Positions 11,392 to 23,800 of a stretch of 64,000 nt of DNA are shown here, piece by piece. Below the pieces are notes generated by a model. That model saw only the letters and a list, made by a program, of their open reading frames with translations, did no database searches and was not told where the DNA came from. How positions within the stretch are numbered: the first letter of the stretch is position 1; the number at the start of each line of letters is the position of its first letter. The translations under genes and the position numbers were made by a program. Origin of the DNA: Crocodylus rhombifer (Eukaryota; Chordata; Crocodylia; Crocodylidae); assembly GCA_038503035.1 (NCBI GenBank), contig JAVSML010024260.1, forward strand, positions 508,089 through 572,088. The letters run 5' to 3'.

Positions 11392-11548
11392 AACATTTTC
11401 AAAGTCATCTCAGTGACTTAAGAGCCTAAGGTCCATTTTCAGAAATAATTTAGGAACTTTAAATCTCACTGAAAGCCAATGGGGATTTTCAATAAGATTT
11501 AAGTTCCTGAATGCCAGAGTCATTGAGATACTTTTGAGAATGTTACCT
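11392..11548. repeat. Palindromic MITE-like repeat
   Basis: The left part (ACATTTTCAAAGTCATCTCA and onward) is complementary to the right part (TCATTGAGATACTTTTGAGA and onward), with centre near 11470 at AAAGCCAATGGGGATTTTCA. A related palindrome lies at 15299-15395 and a half copy near 34502. The design suggests an ancient short foldback transposon spread through amniotes, but I cannot name the family with certainty. Confidence 0.6.
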
Positions 11549-14500
11549 ATTTGCTTTTCTCGGCTGAAAAACAATAATGCTATCATTTACTATATTGGAT
11601 AACAGAACTAAAGACCAATCTGAACCCTATTTAGTCTGAGACTTAAATGCTAGCTCTGTGTTTTATCTGCATCTTACGGTTAATCTTATGCATGCTAGGT
11701 TTTGAGATATTTACCTATTTAGAGTCATTCCATTTGACTACTGAAGAAATCAGTTTGTTACTGTGATTTAAAATGGGTGGGATTACTGAGCTAATGACCC
11801 CCTGAAACAGCATTTAGAAAACTGTTACAAAGAGGGGTGGGAGGGAGGAGAAGGCCATGAATATTACCGCAATCATCTATTTCCCATCAGATGATGAGGG
11901 CGGTGGAACATCAAGGTGTGGGGTGTGGAAGAAGAGCTTTGGAAGAGTTGTAAATAATGGGCTGTTTTCCATGATAAATGTGTACAACATTGGTTTTTTC
12001 CCTTGTTTCCATCTTTTGGTACAATGTTAATCTTTCCCAACCCACACTTCAGAGACATTAGGTTTCTCTGGAGTGTTTAATCTTCCTTTCCTGTCCCTTA
12101 CTCCCTGGATAGGGTTTTTGGTTGTTGTTGAGTCCTTTTTTGTTTTGTTTCTCTCTCTCCTGGTAAGCAGTTTACTCAGCTGACTGAACTGATCCACAGC
12201 AAGTCATCCGTTTGTTGAGCATATAGCTTTTGAAACAAGTCAGGAAGATATTGCCTCAATTCTGACTTGATCAAACCCCTCATTTAGGTTGTGGTAATAG
12301 CACATCAGATAAGTCAATGAATCTGGCCTCCTGCACACCATACTAGAACATTTCCATTGTGCAAATGTCATGATAAACAACACATCACAATGTTAAACCA
12401 GGACCCTTGGACGGAAGCCTGTTCCTGGGTTTTACTGCTGTTCTTGATACATTATTGTGTCTTTTGCCAAATGAGCTCAGACAACAATGACACTTGTTGG
12501 TTCCAGAAATAGTACTTTTTGTACCTTTTCCCAATAAAATGCTTTTAGCTTGATTTCCCCTAGGAAGAGAGAGTTTTCTATCAGTGACACATGCACAAAG
12601 TCCATCTTATTATGCACAGTGCTGGAAAGACACTTGGGCTAAGTGAAGATGTTAGGGGGAGGTTAGATTGGGTTAAAAATGGCCACCTAATCTAGCTTTA
12701 GTTTGCCCAGCTAAGGACCTTACACTTAGAGCTAGTTTCAATGATCGGAAATCAATCCAAACCTGTAACAGAACATGGAGCTTCTGTTGTAACAGGGAAC
12801 CCTAGCCCTATTACTAAAAAGTGGAGTGGCCCCTTTAAGGATGGAGTTTTCAGAACATAGTCTGCCAGCAGAGCAGGGGTTAAAGGGTGCTCTTCAGGCT
12901 GGTCAGCTGACTGAGGGCTGTCACATGCCCAGGAGAGAGCTCAGGCCAGAACTATATAAGCCCTGGGTTGAGCTATCTATGGGACAGCCAGCCCAGGCTC
13001 TGGCCGAGTATGGGGTTTCTGAATGCCCAAGAGACTGGAAGAAAACAGTTCTCCAGCCTGGGGCAAAGGACAGGGTGACCCGGAGAGAAAGAGATGGAGG
13101 TGGCATGCCTGCTTGCCCTGCATTTTTTCTTCTTTGTTATAACTGAGGGACTTAATGTTTATGTTGTAGTTTAAACCAGTGGTTTGAGTTGGGACAATAA
13201 GGGGAGGTTTACGGTGGTCCCATTAGTTACTGAGACCCCTGTGAGGAGCAGGCTCAAGCAGTTCTTGAGCCCAGAGTGTGTGTATTTTGGAGTGAAGAGC
13301 AGATCTGGGAAGCCTTGGGGCAGCTTCCCCTTGGAGAACCAGAAGAAACCCCAAGTCATGGCAGGCAAGTGAAGGAGGGAGGCTGTTCCCAGAAGGGAGT
13401 TGAAATAAGGGGGACTCCGGGGTGCCTCCAGGGGTTTTCAGCAGTCCTAGGGATGGCAACCTGTAACACACATCCATAGACCAGTCTAAAAATGGCAGAA
13501 CCCAATGTCAGGTAGACCTGAATCGATGTGCACCCAAATTTAATCCATCTAGGTTAGACCAGTGCAGTTACCTGTGCAACTGTAAGGCCCAGCCACTCAC
13601 TGTAGTCCCTGGAGTTTGCTTTTCCTACCTGTCCCTCTGGCACCAGGTTATTTTTAGTCCCCTGGTTCCTTTACCTCCCTCCCATAGCCAGTCAGCCACA
13701 CCCCCTGTCCCTCCAAGACCCCCCCCCCATCCTAGAAGCTGTTCCAGATGCCTGTTTTATCAGTGTTGCTGCTGCTGGGAGCCAAGAAAAAAAGAATCCA
13801 ATGCAGGAGTGTGAGGGATGTGGGGCTAAGTTTGCTGGGGGAGTTGGGGGTCTAAAAATAGCCCTTGGTCCCCTGTCTTAAGTGCCACCATAGACCCTGA
13901 AAGCTCCCCTGATCCTGTCAAATCCTTCCAAACCCCAGCAACTCCCCACAGATGCTGCCTGTACACCTGATTTCCCCACACCCCTCTTCCCCTGTTGGTG
14001 TTTCCTGCACCTCCCCGCCCCCACCCCCCAATCTTCCTGATCCCTCCTGGACACTGCCTGCACCCCCAATCCTCCTGTAGACCCACAATACCTGATCCTG
14101 CTTGCACCTCATCCTCGCAAACCCTCCTGGTAGCCCTTCCATCTTGACTTACCTTAGATCGGGTGGCCAATCTAACCTCTCCCTAGCCCCCATCCCCTAA
14201 TGTTTGTACTTACCCTTGGTATCCTATGTCTTCCCTCTGATTTTTTTTTTTTGTCTACAGTGAGTGTATTTTATTTTTTCCTTTGGAAAAAAAGACAAAA
14301 GAAGGGAGAGAGCATTGACTGAGATTTGAACAGAGTATATGGATCCGAGCTTCATGTGTGATGCTGATAGTCATTTACCACTTTTGTGCTGTGACTTCAC
14401 TCTTTTGCAAGATAAGTATTATATTATGAATAACTTGTCTTTCAGACAGCTATGTAGCTCTGATAAAAGGTCTGATATAACAACGTACTTATTTATAACA

Positions 14501-15298
14501 GTAAGGCAACTTTTAGATAATTTTGCCCTTTATTCTCTACCCTTTTTCTTTTCTTTTTTTTTTTTTATGCTGCTTTTATACCTTCTGCGGGCTGTCAGAC
14601 TTCTTGGTGTTTGTAGTGATTGGAACACAGAGAGAGAGTTGTATTTGCATGCTTGCTAAACTAAAGCTTCACAAGTAATGTGCTTTTTATTCTTGTCATT
14701 CTAGCCCCAGGAACTATACTTGAAGATCTTTTGGAAGTCTCAGCTAATGTAGAATGAAGATGTTCATTTACTTCAAGGGTCTGGATTATTTTAGCAGCTT
14801 GAAGTATATTATAGCTGATTTATTCAGAGATTTACTGACACCCAATTTGTATCAGAGTGTGAGTCAAAATGCTTTCTCTTTATAAATCGCAGTGGACCTT
14901 GCAGTGATTGCAGTGTATTGTAAGCACAGTCTTAACCTAGCTGGTTCAGGTATCTTGTGCATGCACTCACTACTGTGTAGACATACCTTTACAGACTGCC
15001 CTGCTCTGTGTGCTCTCTTCAACCTAAGATCTAGAGGTACACTTGAAAGATTTACACACATTGGCCTTGCCACACAAGATCTTTCTTTTCTAACTGGTCT
15101 GACAGCTTGATTTTGCTGGCTTTAAGTTTCTGGTATGTATTTATACAAGCCTTTTTTCTGATGAGGGCTGAATGTTTGGAATGGCCGTGGAAAGGAGGTG
15201 CTGCATCATTTTAGGTTGTCAAAACTTTCCTGCTTATTTTTTGGTTCTGTCCTTAGAATTGCTAAAAAGCACACTCTAAACCTGCCTGTAGAGGCAAG
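11549..15298. other. Unique sequence with C-rich block
   Basis: No gene recognised. About 13660-14220 is C-rich on the plus strand with a C10 run near 13719; open frames on its minus strand reflect composition. Poly-T and poly-A tracts near 14240-14290 may mark old retroposed material. Confidence 0.35.
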
Positions 15299-15395
15299 GA
15301 TTTTCAAAGAAGCCCAAGGGAGTTTATCACTCAAATCCTACTGAAATTCACTGGGATTTGGATGTGAACTATCATAGTCTCCTTTCAAAATCCCA
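15299..15395. repeat. Palindromic MITE-like repeat, second copy
   Basis: GATTTTCAAAGAAGCCCAAG and its imperfect complement near 15375-15395 flank a centre reading CTACTGAAATTCACTGGGAT. Arm and core resemble the repeat at 11392-11548. Confidence 0.6.
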
Positions 15396-16180
15396 GCCTA
15401 TACCATTAAAATAATCCCTGTTATCAACTAGCACTATATCTTGCGCATTCAAAAAAAAATCTTGTATCATTTCAGTATCCCTGGCTTATACCTAAAAGTC
15501 CTTTCTCACCCCTGTCAGATGTGTGACCATCCTTTTCTCTATCAAATACCTCCTGTAAAAATTCTGTAAGTCATAGCTTCCTTTATTTTGTTAGAGGACT
15601 GATTGAAAACCCAATAATATACATGGAAAACCTGTCATTGTCATCTTTGGATCAGACCCCAAAAGATTTGTTTAAAAAAAACCCATGCAAAAATGACAGA
15701 TTTTTAGCTAGACCTAGCATGACTTTAACATGAGCTAGCTAGCTTATATTGTAAGAGAACAAGGGTTTATATTGAGCTGTGCCAATAATTTTCTGGTGTG
15801 ATACTTGAATTACAAGTTTAAATAAACTGGAAATAATTTTAATATTTCATCCCTTAGCATATGGCTTAAAGAATTACAGGTTGCATTTACTTAGCAAAGA
15901 GCATAAAAAAGGAAAAGAAATTTGGCATCACTTTCTTTAAGACAGGAAACTAATTTATTAAGAGAGAATGAATTGCTCTTCACCAACTCTTAATGAAAAG
16001 TGTTAGCTTAAACTTGCACACAGTTTATAGACAATACTTCAGATAAGAGTGTGATGTTATGTAATAATATAGTGAAACAGCTGATATAGTACTAGTGCCC
16101 AGTTCTGGTTTACATCAATCAGTGCTTATGAATTGGAAGTTCTTTGTACAGAAATTTGTATTTAGTGCATTCCATCTACA
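15396..16180. other. Unique AT-rich sequence
   Basis: No gene or repeat recognised before the 3' end of the minus-strand CR1. Confidence 0.35.
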
Positions 16181-18035
16181 ATAGAGTCATAGAAAGTTAG
16201 GACTGGAAGGGGCTTCAAGGGCTAGAGACAGACATCACACACAAACTGGATTAAGTGATCACAAACTGGTTTAAACCTGTAACAGAACAGATGTTCAGTG
16301 CACATAAACCAGTTTGAAAATGACTGAACCAGTTTGAGATAAACTTGGTTGAATGTAGTAACTGATTTGGCTCAAACTAGTTTATGTATTGTTGGTCCCA
16401 GACCCCTTTCTGGTTTAAGTTAAATCAGACTCCCTCAGCATCCCAACATGCTCTGTGGGCTGGGCGGGGCACTGTGTTCAACAGCAGGGATGGCCCCTCC
16501 CCTCTGCTCCCTTGCTGGAGCTCTGGCAGAGACTGCAGGCATCTGTCTGGCTTCTCCCTGCTAAGCAAAAATTATGCCCCCCACCCCTCTGCCTTACACC
16601 TCTCAGCATTAGCTAGCAGACCACATGCTGGCTACAGTCCATGCTGTAGGAGATGACAAAGTCAGGCAGGCTTTTTGGAACTAACCAACAGGTACCTGGT
16701 AATGTTCTTCCTTGGAAAAGCTGTTTAACAAGTGCTTGAACTAATGGACAGAGGCTTTGTTTTCATAATGGGTTGATACACACTGAGTTAGGGGTGATAG
16801 ACATTCCCTTCAGGGCTACTCAGGAGGGGATGCGGAGATAAAAGCATCCGGGTGGGGCCTGGCCATGCCCTCCTCAGGTTAGTACCGTGGAAGGAAGGGC
16901 TGCTCTAGGTCCCCCTGGCTTTTAGCCTGAGCCACTGCAGGAATGTTCCTGAATTTTTTTTCAGTCCAGAGGGGATGTATGTTCAGTTACAAACTGGTTC
17001 AGACTAGCTGGGTTAAACTAACCTGCAAAGATTGAATCAATTCAGTCTCAGGCTTTTTGAATGTCTGTCCCTAGCCAGGAAGTCTAGTCCAACACCTGCT
17101 CAAAGCAGGAATATCCCCAGCTAGATCATCCCAGACAAAACTTTGTCTAGCCGGGTTTTGAAAACCTCCAAGGATGGACATTCCACCAGCTTTCTGGGTA
17201 ACATGTTCCAGTGTTTTATTACCCTCCTAGCGAGAACATTCTTCTTAATATCTAACCTAAACTTCCCTTGCTTCAATTGAAGACCATTGCTCCTTGTTCT
17301 GTTATCTGCCACCACTGAGAACAGTCTAGCTCCATCCTCTTTCAAGCCCCCTTCAGATAGCTGAAGGCTGCTATTAAATCCCCTCTCAGCCTTCTTTTCT
17401 CTAGACTACATAAGCCCAGTTCCTTCAGCCTCTCTTCATAAGTCATGTCCCCCAGCCTCTTCACCATTTTTGTCACCCTCTGCTGGACTCTTTCCAATTT
17501 TTCCACATACTTTCTGTAGTGAGGGGTGCAAAACTGAACACAGTACTGCAGATGTGGCCTGACCAGTGCTGAATAGAGGGGAATAATCACTTCCCTTGAC
17601 CTACTGGCAACACACCTACTGATGCAACTCAGTATGCCATTAACCTTCTTGGAAACAATGGCACACTGCTGGCTCATATTCAGCTTCTTGTCCACTGTAA
17701 CCCCCAGGTCCTTTTTGGCAGAGCTGCTGCCCAGCCAGTCTGTCCCCAGCCTATACTGGTGCATGGGATTGTTCCATTGTAAGTGCAGGCTTTTGTACTT
17801 GTCCTTGTTGAACATCATGAGATTTCTTCTGGCCCCATCCTGCAATTTATCTAAGTCACTCTGAATCCTAGCTCTACCCTCCAGCATATCCACTATTCCC
17901 CGCCATCTTGGTGTCATTTGCAAACTTCCTCAGGGTGCACTCTATGCCATCTCCCAGGTCACTGATGAAGACATTGAACAAAAACAGCCCCAGGACCGAC
18001 CCCTGGGGCACTATGTATATTGATGGCATCATAGA
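16181..18035 (-). mobile_element. CR1 LINE, minus strand, split by TIR copy 2
   Basis: The two parts are 16181-16219 (3' end) and 17077-18035. On the minus strand the frame contains the RT motif VPQGSVLGL, then FANDTK, where the catalytic FADD motif has lost its first aspartate to asparagine. Next come DLDKLQ, a segment reading VRPHLQYCVQF, and the C-terminal FRLDIKKNVLARRVIKHWN. The 3' end carries the GGACTGGAAGGG block and an ATAGAGTCATAGA tail. Stop codons and frameshifts occur. The 5' end is truncated near 18035, so the copy is dead. The TIR transposon inserted about 40 bases from its 3' end and is therefore younger. Confidence 0.92.
16220..17076. mobile_element. TIR DNA transposon, copy 2 (857 bp)
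   Basis: This copy is in reverse orientation to copy 1. Its ends are GGCTAGAGACAGACAT and AATGTCTGTCCCTAGCC. The AAACTGGTTT/AAACCAGTTT motif array is on its left (16240-16400), matching the right side of copy 1. It has no CR1 at the site where copy 1 was hit, so it shows the empty site (GGACTGA and an A-run). The interior is GC-rich at 16450-16640 without a transposase frame. Confidence 0.85.
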
Positions 18036-18179
18036 GTTGATAAAAAACTGGAGGAAGTGAGGGTATTCCAGGGTTTAGTGCCTAACTCCCATTTCTGGAT
18101 GTGATTCAAAGTGCATGTGTTTTGTTTATAAAGTCTCTCATGGGAGTTATATATTTAACTTCCATTCTCTAGACTTTCA

Positions 18180-18425
18180 TAAGACCTGTGATGTAGATAA
18201 GCTATACCTATTGCAAAGATGGGAAAATTGGAAGACAACCATGACATTTTGGTTTGATTAAAGTCAATGGTGTTTTGCCATAGACTTCATGCAGGTCAGG
18301 GTTTCACCCAAAAGGTTGAAGTCTCTTGCTCAAAGGTACAGTTGTGTGAGTGCTGGAAATTAAATTAAGGTTTCCTAATTTCCATTCTTGTCTGTACTAC
18401 CTTACCAGGACTGCATATTAATGTA
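18180..18425 (-). repeat. MIR SINE relic
   Basis: On the minus strand the order of blocks fits the MIR core and tail; on the plus strand it reads as a GATGGGAAAATTGGAAGACA block, then CTTGCTCAAAGGTACAGTTG, then a divergent 5' part. Strongly diverged, as expected of an ancient tRNA-derived SINE. Confidence 0.5.
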
Positions 18426-18792
18426 GAGTCCTACTTAAAAAGCATTCCCCAGTTCTTTTGGGCTGGAATGTAGTTGTTTCCCACACTGTATTTCCTTGCC
18501 AGTGAGGAGGATTGTTGCTTCCTGCAGCATTTCTAATTCTGATCTCAGCCCAAAGCAGGAAGTACAGAAAGACATTTCAAACCTCTAATAATAATAATTT
18601 CATGCAGCTCTTGTGTTCATGAAAAGAAACATGACTGACAACCTCAGACAGAAGTCCTAGAATCTAAAGCAGATTCTCTCTTTACTTAAAATATCCAAGT
18701 GCTGATGGGGAAGGACTGCCTTGTGTGAGAGCTAGCTGAGTCTTTGTATCTACTTGGTCCTTGGCTTCTTCCCAGAGGGCTAAATGTAGAGT
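18426..18792. other. Unique sequence upstream of hAT-like element
   Basis: No gene or repeat recognised; it contains a short ATAATAATAATT run near 18588. Confidence 0.35.
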
Positions 18793-18800
18793 CCTTTTCG

Positions 18801-19382
18801 TAGGGCTGTGTGAAATTTCTCTTGCTGTTTCAATTCAACACTGTTTCGACTCATTTCGAGCTCAAAACAGTGAAATCGAATCAAAACAAAAGGCTTTGAA
18901 ACATCCTCAAAACAAAATGAGCCTAGTTGCAATGTTTCAAAGCAGCCAGCAGCAAGGTGGTGGGAGACAGTGGAGACCCAGGGCTGAGCTCCCAGCAGCA
19001 GCCGGGAGTGCAGCCGTGGCTTTCCCTACGTTTTGCCACTGGGCTGTGGGAAGGTGATCACAGTGCAGGAGAAGACAACTGAGCCCAGGCTCAGTTCCCT
19101 TCCCAAACACTGCGATCAGGCTGGGGAAGGGAACTGAGCCTGATTGCTCAGTTCCCCTCTCCAGCCCTACAATTGGGCTGGGGATGGGAAGTCAGCTCAA
19201 CTGGGTAGAGTACCTTTCCCTAGCATGATGGTCAGGCAAAATGTTGATACAGCCTCACTGTTTCGATGAAGTGAAATGGAACAGCTGTTTTGACTCGAAA
19301 TGAAATTTGAAACAAAACACTGTTCCGTCCAAACCTTGAAACCTGAAGTTGAAATGGAACAGTGCCGTTTCACACAGCCCTA
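18801..19382. mobile_element. hAT-like foldback transposon with 8-bp TSD
   Basis: The ends are TAGGGCTGTGTGAAA and TTTCACACAGCCCTA-type inverted repeats. The flanking octamers CCTTTTCG (18793-18800) and CTTTTTTG (19383-19390) agree at six of eight positions, with only C/T differences. Subterminal regions on both sides hold degenerate GTTTCGA/TCGAAAC motifs. The interior contains a perfect inverted repeat, CAGGCTCAGTTCCCTTCCC at 19086-19104 and its complement at 19124-19142. No transposase frame. The same TAGG..TGTG termini occur at 42291 and 62611, so these may form one non-autonomous family or superfamily group. Confidence 0.75.
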
Positions 19383-19390
19383 CTTTTTTG

Positions 19391-20069
19391 TGATGATGTA
19401 TATTCCTGCTTGTTTGGAACTCGGATGAAGACCACCCAATACTAAGCATCTAACCCATCAAAGATATATAAGATTGTAGCCATTTATGGTTACTACAGAT
19501 TTGTTAGGAAAGGATTATAAACTAGAGTATATAAATCCACATCTCCTAACCTACCTAAAGACCCAGGTGGATTTTTAAATCATGCACACTTATTAAAACA
19601 CACTTTTTTGAAACTTGAAACAAATTCAAGATTTCTTTGGTTTTAGTTTTTGGGCAAAGATTTTCTTTTTCTTTTTTTTTGAGTTTTTTATTATTGGTTG
19701 AACTATAAGATTTCATAGCATTAGGAATGCAGACTATGTTTTGTTTAAGTAGACAAGAGCTTCAGTTCTGCTGAAAGCATGCTACTTCTTGCTATAGGAA
19801 ATCCATTTTCAGCCATGCGCTCTGCAAATGCTTTCTAGAGGTGACATGAAGGACTATAGGCAGTGGCTGACCATGGTGGCATAGACCAAAACTGTCCACC
19901 ACCTCAAATTGGATCATCCTGCTTTGTTGGTTTTGATGTGTGATATTTTTTAGGTAATGTTCCTTCATTTAAAAATGCATGGGCTGCTAAATTGGTGACT
20001 GGGGCCCTCTGGGACTTGAAAGACTAGGGGCATTTGGTCATCATGATGTGCACATGACAATGTCATTTT
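19391..20069. other. Unique AT-rich spacer
   Basis: No gene or repeat recognised. Confidence 0.35.
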
Positions 20070-20682
20070 TGTAGATTAATGGCATCACACATTACATCTG
20101 CTATGGTTTGTGGGGGGGAGGGGTTTAGATGAGTTTACTGAAGGCAAAAGCAGCAAGGGGCCCAATCCTTTTCTCTTTTTTTGGAGGGGACAGGTGGGGA
20201 CTGAGCCTGCTTTCCTCTCCCATGGCCAGGGAGCAAACTGCCAGTGAGCCAAGCAGCCCCTGAGCTGTGGGGGACCCTGATCCTTCCCTCCATGGAGACG
20301 GTGCCCCCTGGGGTCACAAAACTGGGCGGCTAGTGGGCCCCAGCTCTGAAGCAGCACCTGCCCCAATCCAACTGTTCCCTGAGCCTGCCCGCTGAAAGCC
20401 CATTGGGCACTGGCCCCTGGGTGGGTTCAGAGAACAGTTGGATCGGGCTGGGTGTTGCCTCTGAGCTGAGGCAGCACCCAACCTGCTAGCAACCCACCCA
20501 GGTGGCCTGGGGCATGTCGCCACCATGGAGGAAAGGACCTGGGCCTCCTGTAGCCTAGGAGTTGCTTGGCTGGCCAGCAGCTAGCCCCCTGGCTGCAGGC
20601 AGGCTCTGGCTCTAACAAGAAAAAAAAAAAAAGGATCAGGTCCCTCGCTGTCATGTGATGGAAAAATTTAATTTACAGGGCA
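20070..20682. repeat. GC-rich foldback repeat, copy A
   Basis: A GC-rich core is bounded by AT-rich, imperfectly inverted ends: TGTAGATTAATGGCATCACA on the left and, as complement of the right, TGTAAATTAAATTTTTCCAT. In the core, CAATCCAACTGTTC near 20378 pairs with GAACAGTTGGATCG near 20432. Core blocks match the repeat at 45960-46540, for example CAGTTGGATCGGGCTGGGTG. No target duplication was found. It is most likely a non-autonomous DNA transposon; boundaries are approximate. Confidence 0.55.
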
Positions 20683-20764
20683 TAGAATAAATCCCTGAGG
20701 ACTAAACCCTGTCATGTGTACAAGCGCCCCAAGATTCTATTTGCAGAATGGCTCCTACGGTGCT

Positions 20765-20870
20765 GTTCATCTTTTGTGTCGCATCTTCCTCACCTATAAA
20801 ATGCGAATCATATCGTTTACCAGCTTTATGTAGTGTTTTAAGATCTGCTGAAGAAAATTGTCATGCAAGG
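20765..20870 (+). repeat. MIR SINE 3' fragment
   Basis: TTCCTCACCTATAAAATGCG followed by ATCATATCGTTTACCAGCTT resembles the conserved MIR tail (cTCATCTGTAAAATGgGgA). Diverged and partial. Confidence 0.5.
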
Positions 20871-23800
20871 AGAAAAGGTGAAGATTATTATCAAATAGAC
20901 ATTCGATAAATGGCAAGATTAAATCAGTATCTCATAAGATACAGCGATTCATAATGTACTTAATTTTCTGCATTTTCATTGGCAAGGTGATTTTGCTATA
21001 GCATGAGTCAGGGTTATACAAAGGGTATGTCAGCATGTTAAGCTACTCTATTTGGCCTTCTTACCACAGAATCGTATCAAAGATTAGTACAGTCTTAATT
21101 AATCAATTAATCAGTATGGTTTTAATTTAATTTTTCTAACCATGATGAGGAAGCATCCCATTTACTGAGGATGCAAGAGATAAATTATAACATAACTGCA
21201 ATAAATAATAGGAGCAGCTACTATTTAATCAGAAATGTCTGTACTGTGAACAAAGGCTGTAGCTCAAACAGTGCACAAAACAAGGACAGAGAGTAACAGT
21301 AAGGCAGCATCATCACAAATTTTATATTCATATAAAAGATCTCACAGGAAAGTGGGCTTGTTTAGCATGCACAACTGTGACACAACACTTCACAAAAGCA
21401 AGTGTTTTTGTACTAGTTATACTAATTAACTGCCTACAAAAATAATGGAACAATGACATGTATTGCACTTAAATTCAAAATATTTTAGCATTTTGCCTAT
21501 AATTGAACACTTATTGAATTGTCCATAATAGAAAAAATACACAGTCAAGCAGGATAAGCAAATATATTTAAATAGACCAGAAATTACTCCAGCATTCACC
21601 TACAGTCAGTACTACTGCAAGGCTGTAAAAGGAAACAATGACAGAAATCTGGTCAGTGTTTGGAAGATGACTTTGGGTATGAAATGGGAGAAGCAGCCCA
21701 TGATTTAGGGACAACGAGTGACATAGTACACTGAGAAAAGATTGTTTTAACTTGTGGCATTTTGAATACATTACACTAGGAAGAAGCTAAGAAAATACAG
21801 AGAAAGTTTCAGTCAAGCCACAGCAAGATATGGTTAAGGCATTGATATTGATTTTTCTTCTGAAAAGTAGAATGGACCTGATCACAATATTCAGATGCTT
21901 TATCAGCAGAATGATAAAGCATTACAGGAAATGTCATGTACGGCACCAACTGGGGTCTGAACGGAGCCTACGAGTTTGTCTGTATGGGGAAAATTCAAAA
22001 GGATAGCATAGTCCTAAAATGCTGGTGGTGTTGTTTTTCTCAAAGTGGCCTCGGTGAGGTTGTTTTCAGGATAGAATACTTTGCCTAGCCTTCAGATAAT
22101 CTTGGAGTGCCCCTACAATTACAACCTCAATAGAAGTGATTGCTTGATTCATAAAAGAAGTAGTTGCCAGTAATTTGTCAATTTCAACGACGTTAACAGA
22201 GTTGGGGTACATGAAGTGTAGTGACAGTGATCTAAATCCAGTTTAGCTGCACTCCTTTCCCCTTGGGAGCAGAGAGCACGGCTCCATCTGAGCAAGATTA
22301 CAAAATATTTTCTTCCACAGTTGCCTTCCCTCCATGATTGTCGCCAGCCAGGAGAAACACTGTGGCCTGCCCAATTAGACAGGGTCATATTAACGAGCAT
22401 TTGGTACACTTTCTGGAACCATGCATCCTGCCACAGTGTTTCGAGAAGGAAGGACAGGACATTTATAGTTTAGTCAGCTATCTGCTCCAGGCAGAAATGC
22501 CCTTTTCAGCACTTTGACAATTTTTTTAAGAGATTGCAAAAAAAGGAAAAGAAAAATCTGAAAAAAATCATTATAAATAGCTTCTTATGTTTAAAGATTT
22601 GCTGATTCTCCTATCATGTGACTGGTTAATAAGGCAACTAGACTGGCTTTTGAGAAAGCAAACAGGAAATACCAAGGGTCTGAGGAAGTATTTGGATTTT
22701 AAACATGCCTTTTCTCCTCTGAGGGGACGGATTCTTATCCCAGACATTTGAGGGTAAAGGAAGAAGCTAAAGATAATTGTGAGAATGCAGACTGTGAGTG
22801 TAACTGATTTATTCTGAAATTATTAACTCGATTAGTTACATTTTACAGGATGCTGTATCAAAGGCAGGATGACTGTTCCAGAAAAGTGCTGTGGCTTTGT
22901 TACTTTAACTGAGCCAGTAACTTTACTGTGGTTAAACTGTACAGACAAATGAGAACAGTTTGGTGTTGACATTTTATCTTTGCTCTTGAGCAGACAGCTG
23001 ACATCTATGTTACTGTAGCTCTGGGTTTTACAGAGCTGCAGGAATAAAACCAGCCATCAGTTTCTGCTGTTTTAAAGGGGCACTCCTTTCCAGTTTCCTT
23101 TAATGAAAATGAAAGGAAAACACCCCACACATCTTACAACCACAGGCCATGCCAAATGGTTTTATGAATCTTTTGACACTTGGATAAAAATAGTTATTAA
23201 ATAAAGTGTTTCCCTGCAGCAATGAAAGCCTCTGACTGATTTAAATTGTCCAGTTGCTCAACACTGATAAACTAAACCAACCCCCATTCAGGATGAACGA
23301 TGAAGATTGCCTTGCCAATGCCAAATATTTAAAACCTCAAGTCAACCCCACTCCAGCTATGATTTTTTAAAAAGTAATGTTTGGTTCCTTAGCTGTGTTC
23401 TAGGTTTTAAGCTTTTACTCGTTTCATATTTTCAAGCATTTTCACCACAACGAGGAAAGGTAGAGACATTTTTTGAAGGGGGTTGGGGGAGTTGGTGGTG
23501 AAGATTTTAAGTAGTGCAACTTGCAAAAAACTCAGGAAAACTGTGAATTGTACCAGATTATAAAAATTCCTCTTAGAAGTGGCATTGGTAACTCATAGAG
23601 AGAAATGTTTCCAGTGTGCACCTGCTCTCCCACACACCTTGGTTCTTTGACATGCAGATTTTATGTCCACAAGGAAGCAGAGAGCAGAGAAGTGCCATCT
23701 GGACTGTACCTACACAGCTTGCAACAGGCTCTGTAATGTTTTGGGTCAGGTTGCCCCAAGGCCATCTGCTTGTTTAGCAGCCTAAATTGGGTCTCTTCTG

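Noticed and set aside
17622..17864. Plus-strand open frame
   Set aside because: Antisense shadow of the minus-strand CR1.
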